From: Candidatus Woesearchaeota archaeon
GTDB taxonomy: Archaea; Nanobdellota; Nanobdellia; Woesearchaeales; CG1-02-33-12
Direction of reading: 5' to 3'
DNA length: 10,286 nt
Assembly (NCBI GenBank): GCA_003561825.1
Contig: PWVO01000008.1
Location: 1-10,286 of the forward strand
Shown here in pieces: positions 6,591-10,286 of this stretch (position 1 is the stretch's first letter; every line of letters starts with the position of its first letter). Both the position numbers and the translations under genes were made by a program. The notes beneath the pieces were generated by a model. It made no database searches, was not told the DNA's origin, and was given only the letters and a program-made list of their open reading frames with translations.

Positions 6591-6602
6591 TAGTATAAAT
6601 AC
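6591..6602 (-). promoter_or_regulatory. Putative TATA box for the glyA-folC operon
   Basis: The minus strand reads GTATTTATACTA, centred about 54 bases before the glyA ATG. The predicted start near 6570 gives a leader of about 28 bases that includes the ribosome site. Confidence 0.5.
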
Positions 6603-6635
6603 TTTCTCATGCGTTTTCCCTTTTCCACCAAAAGA

Positions 6636-6644
6636 TTTATATAA
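6636..6644 (+). promoter_or_regulatory. Putative TATA box for aIF1A (leaderless)
   Basis: TTTATATAA is centred 28 bases before the ATG at 6668. There is no Shine-Dalgarno site, so transcription probably begins at or next to the start codon. It is divergent from the glyA promoter in the same 125-base gap. Confidence 0.6.
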
Positions 6645-6667
6645 AAAAGCCCAATTTTCCAAAACAA

Positions 6668-7012
6668 ATGAGCAAAAAAAAAGAAGAAGCAGCAAAACAG
6701 GAAGCACTGAACCAGCAGATAACCCGAATGAAGCTTCCTAGGGGAAACCAGGTATTTGGCATACTTGAGCAGAGGCTTGGCGCAAGCAGGAACAAAGTAA
6801 GGTGCCTAGATGGAAAAACAAGAATATGCAGGATCCCAGGCAGGCTAAAGAGAAGGCTTTGGGTAAGGCAGGGAGACCTTGTCATAGTAGAGCCATGGGA
6901 GTTTGGCGGAGAGGAAAAAGGCGATATCATATACAAGTACAGGCCTGTCCAGGTAAGCTGGATAAGAAAAAAAGGCTACATAAAAGAGCTTGACACATTA
7001 GATGAGTTTTAA
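6668..7012 (+). CDS. eif1A: Translation initiation factor aIF1A
   Basis: This 114-residue protein is the archaeal homologue of eukaryotic eIF1A and bacterial IF1. It binds the small ribosomal subunit A site during start-codon selection. A lysine-rich N-terminal tail (about 1-20) is followed by the single OB-fold domain, recognisable from KLPRGNQVFGILEQRLGASR (22-41), the strand VRCLDGKTRICRIPGRLKRR (44-63), then the turn around WVRQGDLVIVEPW and a short acidic tail ending in DEF. Length and motif order are normal. The ATG at 6668 has a TATA box 28 bases upstream and no ribosome site. No partner gene is adjacent on the same strand; the next gene has its own promoter. Confidence 0.96.
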   Translation: MSKKKEEAAKQEALNQQITRMKLPRGNQVFGILEQRLGASRNKVRCLDGKTRICRIPGRLKRRLWVRQGDLVIVEPWEFGGEEKGDIIYKYRPVQVSWIRKKGYIKELDTLDEF

Positions 7013-7036
7013 GGTAAAATATTCTGTGATAGTTGG

Positions 7037-7041
7037 TTTTT
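7037..7041 (+). terminator. Possible T-run terminator after aIF1A
   Basis: Five T lie 25 bases past the aIF1A stop, inside a weak GTGAT/ATCAC inverted repeat (7026-7030/7045-7049). U-runs serve as archaeal terminators and aCPSF1 sites, but this one is short. Confidence 0.3.
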
Positions 7042-7067
7042 GACATCACCACTCTACAATAAAAATG

Positions 7068-7075
7068 TTTAAATA
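7068..7075 (+). promoter_or_regulatory. Putative TATA box for the Ada-like membrane protein gene (leaderless)
   Basis: TTTAAATA, preceded by an A-rich stretch that could act as a BRE, is centred 26-27 bases before the ATG at 7098. There is no Shine-Dalgarno site. Confidence 0.55.
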
Positions 7076-7097
7076 CAAATCATTCTTGTAATTTTTT

Positions 7098-7709
7098 ATG
7101 AAACTGAAATACACGGCAGCAATAATCCTTGTATTAGCAGTGCTTGGCGGACTAGCCTTTATTGCTCTCAGTCCAGAGCAGATATTTTTTGGAAATATAT
7201 TGGCAATCTCATCCTTCTTTGTCCTCGGCCTTTCAGCAGCCTATCTCTTATACAGAGAAAAGCAGCCAGTATGGGCAATGCTTATGTTCTTTTTTTCAGC
7301 CAGCCTCATACATTCAACTTACCTTTTTTTCAGTTTTCAGAGCCAGGCATCATTTGTTTACCTTATGCTAACTTCAATAATCGGCTTTGTTTACTCAGTT
7401 GACAGCATCCCAAAACAATCAACACCAGCCAAATTAAAAAATGTGCCAGACACATTGCCGGAACTTCCTTCTCTTGATGAGCCAGAGATAATTGTTGAAA
7501 AGCTGCTGCCCTCAGAAGACACAGAAAAAGAACAAGAGCAAAAACAGCCAGAGAGCTATGTTGCCAGCAGAAAAGGCACAAAATACCATGCAGCAGAGTG
7601 CAGATGGGCATTGAAAATTCTTTCCAAAAGGAGAATCTCTTTCCAGTCAGCTAAAGAGGCACAGGATGAGGGCCTTAAGCCATGCACATGCGTGCAATTT
7701 AGCTCTTAA
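7098..7709 (+). CDS. Membrane protein with C-terminal Ada-like metal-binding module
   Basis: This 203-residue protein of unknown role has three or four predicted membrane segments (about 5-24, 31-52, 58-79 and 84-101). A Pro/Glu/Gln-rich linker (about 103-152) leads to a small C-terminal domain beginning YVASRKGTKYH. That domain resembles the zinc module related to the Ada N-terminus, in which HxxxC...PCxxC binds a metal. Here the candidate ligands are H164, C168, C196 and C198, and the final pair is C-x-C, not the usual C-x-x-C. Between them lies the typical ALKIL...RRISFQSAKEAQDEGLKPC pattern (171-196). The domain would face the cytoplasm or the outside depending on the number of segments. 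The gene has its own leaderless-type promoter and its 3' end overlaps the convergent lspA stop by 11 bases. No enzymatic function can be assigned. Confidence 0.8.
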   Translation: MKLKYTAAIILVLAVLGGLAFIALSPEQIFFGNILAISSFFVLGLSAAYLLYREKQPVWAMLMFFFSASLIHSTYLFFSFQSQASFVYLMLTSIIGFVYSVDSIPKQSTPAKLKNVPDTLPELPSLDEPEIIVEKLLPSEDTEKEQEQKQPESYVASRKGTKYHAAECRWALKILSKRRISFQSAKEAQDEGLKPCTCVQFSS

Positions 7710-8163
7710 GAAAAGCAGCAATGAGAAAAACAGCTCCAAGAGTTATTCCAATATCCCCAATATTAAACACCGGCCAGAAGCTGAAGTCAATAAAATCAAC
7801 AACATAACCAAGAAAAATCCTGTCAGAAAAATTTGAAATAGTCCCTCCCACAGCAAGCCCAACACCAAGCCCCTTGTTCTTTGTTTCAGGAATCCTGTCA
7901 TAAAAATACATAATCAGCCCCACAACAATAAGAGAAAACCATGCAAGCAGCTGTGCATGGCCCTGCAGAATCCCAAACCCAGCCCCATAATTCTTTACAA
8001 AAGCAATATCCAGGAACCCGTTTATCAGAGAAACAGAAGACCCTTCCTGCATATAGATCCTTACAGCAAGCTTCACAATCTGGTCAGCAAAAAAAACAAA
8101 AAATGCAAAAAAAGCAAAATTAATGTAATTGCTTCTAATAGCCTGTTCTTTCAGCTTGCTCAT
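7699..8163 (-). CDS. lspA: Signal peptidase II (prolipoprotein signal peptidase)
   Basis: This 154-residue polytopic protein matches the LspA family, intramembrane aspartyl proteases that cut lipoprotein signal peptides before the lipidated cysteine. Four hydrophobic segments are visible (about 14-32, 69-87, 97-113, 131-152). Conserved motifs are FADQIVK (D27), VKNYGAGFGIL (N58), GGTISNFSDR (N111, D114, R115), GYVVDFID (D123) and FNIGDIGITLG (D137). D123 and D137 correspond to the catalytic pair D124/D143 of the Pseudomonas enzyme, so it should be active. The ATG overlaps the stop of the upstream coiled-coil gene in an ATGA and has no ribosome site of its own, implying coupled translation. 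Canonical LspA is generally considered bacterial, so its presence here is unusual. A bacterial origin of the window is argued against by the neighbours. Confidence 0.93.
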   Translation of the reverse strand: MSKLKEQAIRSNYINFAFFAFFVFFADQIVKLAVRIYMQEGSSVSLINGFLDIAFVKNYGAGFGILQGHAQLLAWFSLIVVGLIMYFYDRIPETKNKGLGVGLAVGGTISNFSDRIFLGYVVDFIDFSFWPVFNIGDIGITLGAVFLIAAFLKS

Positions 8164-8507
8164 TGTTCAGCTATTCTTTCAAGGTTTGCAACCCTTCTGT
8201 CAAGGTTCTCAAGCATAAGCTTTATAGTGTCAAGCTTTGCAGAAATAAGCTCCATCTCCTTGCTTGAGCTCAGCTCTCTCTGCTGAGAAAAACCCCCCAT
8301 CGATGAAGGGCTTTGAAAGCTCTCCTGCTGCTGAAACCCTGGATTTTCATACCTTGACCCCCTGTATCCTTTGCTTTCAATCTGCCCGCTCTCAAACCCA
8401 AGATAATTCTCATTGTCCTGAAACCCAGAGTCAGAGAAAACCTCCTGGGGATCCCTTTGCTCTTCCTTTTTTTTCCTTCCAAAATTAATCTTGTCAAAAA
8501 ACCCGAT
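8160..8507 (-). CDS. Small coiled-coil protein, probable ATC start
   Basis: This small hydrophilic protein of unknown function has a short N-terminal GFFDKINFG followed by a basic KKKEE patch. A low-complexity middle rich in Gln, Ser, Gly, Phe and Tyr (probably disordered) comes next, then a C-terminal heptad helix, roughly ELISAKLDTIKLMLENLDRR plus VANLERI, likely to oligomerise. The start is unusual. The best Shine-Dalgarno site in the window (GGAGGTG, 8514-8520) lies 6 bases before ATC at 8507, exactly where the peptide would read (M)GFFDKI. No ATG is in frame nearby. The other options are a GTG at 8516, which is inside that ribosome site, and a TTG at 8537 with none. I used ATC (115 residues); from GTG it would be three residues longer. 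It sits between the two-TM gene and lspA, overlapping the latter by ATGA. Confidence 0.75.
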   Translation of the reverse strand: MGFFDKINFGRKKKEEQRDPQEVFSDSGFQDNENYLGFESGQIESKGYRGSRYENPGFQQQESFQSPSSMGGFSQQRELSSSKEMELISAKLDTIKLMLENLDRRVANLERIAEQ

Positions 8508-8508
8508 C

Positions 8509-9243
8509 TCAAACACCTCCTTCCCTAGCTTTTTCAATCATATCGTCTTTTACTCGTTCAACCCTGCTCTCTAATAAAGAAACAGGCACAAGCCTTATAA
8601 TCTTAAAGACAATAGTCTCAGGATAAATAGCAATATTCCCCCTGCTGTACTCAGTAAGAATAAACAGCCCAGTGTTGATTTTAAGCTTATCCTCAAACAA
8701 AGTGCTGAAAACATAAGAGTTAAACTCCTTATTGTCATCAGTCAGGCCAAAACTTGCCCCTGTATTTCTCTCAAAATAAGAGATTGAATTATCCTGCCTG
8801 ATAGATGAAAAAAGAACATCTCCCGGCACATCATTGCCGAAAAAATCAATGCTGCCCACAGGCCTGATTGCATCAGCCTTAACAATAAAAGCCCTGTAAT
8901 TATCTCCCACAATCTCCCTGAAATTCTTTTCCTCATAAAGACTGTTAAAATATTCAACCCTCTTGCTATTTAAAAACTCAGGCATTTCCCCGCTTCCCTT
9001 GTCAATAAAGCCAGCAATAATCTCATCACCATCAGCAAGAAGAATAGTCTTAGGCTCATTCTCAAGCCCCTCCCTAAGCTCTGCAATGTCCCTGTAGCTA
9101 AAAAAAGCAACAATCCCTGCAATAAGCAGAATAAGCAGTGAAACAATAAACATAGCCTTGGCAACAGTCTTCACAACCTTAAATATTATAAAAATTGCAA
9201 CAATAATTGCAGCAATAACAACAATAGCAGTAAAATCAACCAT
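8509..9243 (-). CDS. Uncharacterised two-TM membrane protein
   Basis: I do not recognise the family of this 244-residue protein. Two hydrophobic helices cover about residues 4-24 and 29-49, separated by KVVKTVAK. A soluble domain of about 190 residues follows, with mixed strand/helix character: FFSYRDIAELREGLENEPK, then a glycine/aspartate-rich stretch (DGDEIIAGFIDKGSGE, 72-87), FREIVGDNYRAFIVKADAI, and a charged C-terminal helix ending EKAREGGV. The lysines in the inter-helix loop suggest both ends face the outside and the loop the cytoplasm. The ATG at 9243 has GAGGTG 4 bases upstream and a TATA box further out, so this is the first gene of the operon that continues into the coiled-coil protein and lspA. 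Its last codons form the ribosome site of the next gene. Co-expression with lspA suggests a cell-envelope role. Confidence 0.8.
   Translation of the reverse strand: MVDFTAIVVIAAIIVAIFIIFKVVKTVAKAMFIVSLLILLIAGIVAFFSYRDIAELREGLENEPKTILLADGDEIIAGFIDKGSGEMPEFLNSKRVEYFNSLYEEKNFREIVGDNYRAFIVKADAIRPVGSIDFFGNDVPGDVLFSSIRQDNSISYFERNTGASFGLTDDNKEFNSYVFSTLFEDKLKINTGLFILTEYSRGNIAIYPETIVFKIIRLVPVSLLESRVERVKDDMIEKAREGGV
8514..8520 (-). promoter_or_regulatory. Strong Shine-Dalgarno site for the coiled-coil gene
   Basis: GGAGGTG lies inside the last codons of the two-TM gene, 6 bases before ATC at 8507 and only one base before an out-of-frame TTG at 8512. It marks where initiation should occur. Confidence 0.65.
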
Positions 9244-9247
9244 TTTG

Positions 9248-9253
9248 CACCTC
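9248..9253 (-). promoter_or_regulatory. Shine-Dalgarno site for the two-TM gene
   Basis: GAGGTG on the minus strand, 4 bases before the ATG at 9243, the start of the three-gene lspA operon. Confidence 0.65.
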
Positions 9254-9284
9254 TTTTATCAGCAATATGCTTAATTGGAACCAG

Positions 9285-9297
9285 ATTTATTTAAAGC
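9285..9297 (-). promoter_or_regulatory. Putative TATA box for the two-TM/coiled-coil/lspA operon
   Basis: The minus strand reads GCTTTAAATAAAT, centred about 48 bases before the ATG at 9243. It overlaps the last codons of the upstream glycosylase gene, so the operon promoter is embedded in the end of that gene. Confidence 0.45.
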
Positions 9298-9992
9298 TTT
9301 TTATTTTTAATGAAATCCGCGAGAGGATCATCTTTCCCATAAGGCTTTTTGCTGTAATGCCTCTTGCCATGCTCAACAATAAGCGCATGAAACTCATTAA
9401 AAACCTTAGAGTCCTTGTCAAGAGACAGCATAAAAACCCTCTGCACCTCATCATAAGAACTTCTCTCATCTATAATCCCAAGATTAGAAAACATCCTTAA
9501 AGTATAAGCATCAACAACAAAAACAGGCCTCTTAAAAGCATAAAGCAGAATAGAGTCAGCGGTCTCAGGCCCAATCCCCCTAATCCCAAGAAAAAGCTCC
9601 CTCAGCTCCCCGGTTTCTTTTCTGTCAAGCTCCCTTATAGGATTTTTCCAGAGAAAATCAGCCACTAGCTTAATTCTTTCAGCCTTTTGGTTATAATACC
9701 CAGAGCTCCTGACAGCATCAGCAATCTCCCTGCATTTAGCCAGCTTCAGCTTCTTCAGGTTAATCATCCCCCTCTTGTTAAGCTCGCAGACAGCCATCTC
9801 AGCATTCTTCCAGCTTGTGTTCTGCGCAAGAATAGCCCCCAGAATAATCTCAAGCCTCTGCTTCTCGCTTTTAGCAGCAAGCCCGTAAACAGGCATCGCA
9901 TCCCCCCTGCACGAAACAGGAGTCACAGGCCACCATCCTCTCGAACCATAAAGCCCGTAAAGAAAATCATAAACCTCTTTAACAGCATTCAT
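9291..9992 (-). CDS. HhH-GPD DNA glycosylase, endonuclease III/MagIII-like, without Fe-S cysteines
   Basis: This 233-residue base-excision-repair glycosylase belongs to the endonuclease III superfamily, closest by motif to the 3-methyladenine glycosylase branch (MagIII/COG2231). Visible parts are the N-terminal EVYDFLYGLYG, the AILAQNTSW helix (53-61), the helix-hairpin-helix GIRGIGPETADSILLYA (136-152) and the catalytic aspartate D161 in VVDAYTLR. The lysine that makes endonuclease III a beta-lyase (K120) is E143 here, so a monofunctional glycosylase is expected. In the C-terminal region, where the family places Fe-S cysteines, the sequence is HYSKKPYGKDDPL, with Tyr, Gly and Asp at the cysteine positions, so no cluster is likely. 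The ATG at 9992 is preferred over a TTG at 10004; no strong ribosome site is visible. It is divergent from ileS. The damaged base recognised is unknown. Confidence 0.88.
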   Translation of the reverse strand: MNAVKEVYDFLYGLYGSRGWWPVTPVSCRGDAMPVYGLAAKSEKQRLEIILGAILAQNTSWKNAEMAVCELNKRGMINLKKLKLAKCREIADAVRSSGYYNQKAERIKLVADFLWKNPIRELDRKETGELRELFLGIRGIGPETADSILLYAFKRPVFVVDAYTLRMFSNLGIIDERSSYDEVQRVFMLSLDKDSKVFNEFHALIVEHGKRHYSKKPYGKDDPLADFIKNKKL

Positions 9993-10024
9993 AGCAAACC
10001 ACAAAAAAAGAAAAACACAGTTAA

Positions 10025-10032
10025 CTTAAAAA
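10025..10032 (-). promoter_or_regulatory. Putative TATA box for the glycosylase gene
   Basis: The minus strand reads TTTTTAAG, centred about 36 bases before the ATG at 9992, predicting a leader of about 10 bases. Confidence 0.4.
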
Positions 10033-10089
10033 CCTTTTCAGGCAAAAAAGAAAAATAACAGCAAACATTCAGAAATCTAATAGAAATAA

Positions 10090-10098
10090 TTATAAATA
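10090..10098 (+). promoter_or_regulatory. Putative TATA box for ileS (leaderless)
   Basis: TTATAAATA is centred 25 bases before the ATG at 10119, with no Shine-Dalgarno site. It is divergent from the glycosylase promoter in the same 126-base gap. Confidence 0.55.
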
Positions 10099-10118
10099 AT
10101 CCCTGATTAGCATCAAAA

Positions 10119-10286
10119 ATGCCGCAAAAATACAATTTCACTAAAATTGAAAAAGAAATACTCAGCCTCTGGAAAAAAAACAAGGAAAAGCTGGATAAGT
10201 CATTCTCAGAAGAAACAGGAGATAAAAAGCTTTTCTCATGGCTAGAGGGCCCACCAACAGCAAATGCCCCTCCGGGCCTGCACCAT
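10119..10286 (+). CDS. ileS: Isoleucyl-tRNA synthetase, N-terminal fragment (cut by window edge)
   Basis: Only the first 56 residues are inside the window and the frame is open to the right edge. They contain an amphipathic start (NFTKIEKEILSLWKKNKEKL) and then FSWLEGPPTANAPPGLHH at 39-56. This is the beginning of the Rossmann catalytic domain of class I isoleucyl-tRNA synthetases; PGLHH is the position of the HIGH signature. The enzyme charges tRNA-Ile with isoleucine in the cytosol and is normally about 1000 residues, so most of the gene lies beyond the edge. The EGPPTAN string separates it from valyl- and leucyl-tRNA synthetases. The ATG is set by a TATA box 25 bases upstream. Confidence 0.9.
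   Translation, partial: MPQKYNFTKIEKEILSLWKKNKEKLDKSFSEETGDKKLFSWLEGPPTANAPPGLHH

Noticed and set aside
6543..6707. N-terminal extension of glyA upstream of 6542
   Set aside because: The extra 55 residues run through both promoters and the start of aIF1A, have no family similarity, and a strong ribosome site precedes the ATG at 6542.
6637..6936. 99-residue minus-strand frame opposite aIF1A
   Set aside because: It is antisense to a confidently identified, conserved gene.
7026..7049. Inverted repeat GTGAT/ATCAC after aIF1A as a hairpin terminator
   Set aside because: Only 5 bp with a 14-base loop and no T-run after the stem; at most the T-run inside the loop matters.
8270..8512. TTG-initiated 80-residue frame overlapping the two-TM stop as TTGA
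   Set aside because: The ribosome site is only one base away, the frame lacks the GFFDKI start and the coiled coil, and its peptide looks like out-of-frame sequence. The competing frame is far more protein-like.
1..10286. CRISPR arrays, insertion sequences, integrase sites, tandem repeats
   Set aside because: No direct repeats with spacers, transposase motifs, or duplicated tRNA 3' ends were seen on either strand.

Overview
The window looks like chromosomal DNA from an archaeon. It carries aIF1A, a proteasome beta subunit, the KH/metallo-beta-lactamase/beta-CASP termination factor aCPSF1 (FttA), a tRNA with a bulge-helix-bulge intron, and AT-rich TATA boxes about 25-30 bases before starts. 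Several small proteins resemble what I recall from the DPANN lineages Woesearchaeota and Pacearchaeota, notably one that begins with a GFFDKI-like stretch and ends in a short coiled coil. That placement is inference only. The region is compact, with no mobile element, CRISPR array or long empty stretch.

Layout. Positions 1-543 (minus) hold most of an HD-domain nucleotidase-like gene cut by the left edge. A tRNA-Ser(CGA) lies at 661-746 (plus), followed by a small stand-alone PD-(D/E)XK nuclease-like gene (788-1189). A long minus-strand block then runs from 6542 down to 1197: glyA, folC, psmB, aCPSF1 and an intron-containing tRNA-Met(CAT). glyA and folC form a folate/one-carbon pair joined by a Shine-Dalgarno site. 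psmB and aCPSF1 form a second unit with its own promoter. aIF1A (6668-7012, plus) is divergent from glyA and is followed by a membrane protein with a C-terminal Ada-like metal-binding module (7098-7709). That gene converges, with an 11-base overlap, on a minus-strand operon of three genes: a two-TM protein (8509-9243), a small coiled-coil protein (8160-8507) and a signal peptidase II (7699-8163). A DNA glycosylase of the endonuclease III/MagIII type (9291-9992, minus) is divergent from the start of isoleucyl-tRNA synthetase (10119 to the right edge, plus).

Expression signals fall into two classes. The plus-strand genes (PD-ExK, aIF1A, Ada-like, ileS) have TATA boxes centred 25-28 bases before ATG and no Shine-Dalgarno site, so they are probably leaderless. 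psmB, glyA and the two-TM gene have TATA boxes 45-55 bases upstream plus clear purine-rich ribosome sites, and folC, aCPSF1 and the coiled-coil gene also have Shine-Dalgarno sites.

The points most worth a second look are: a probable signal peptidase II in an archaeon, operonic with uncharacterised membrane and coiled-coil proteins; a coiled-coil gene whose best start is ATC; a glycosylase that lost its Fe-S cysteines; an HD enzyme with HE in place of HD; and a 20-base AT palindrome serving as both tRNA trailer and promoter.
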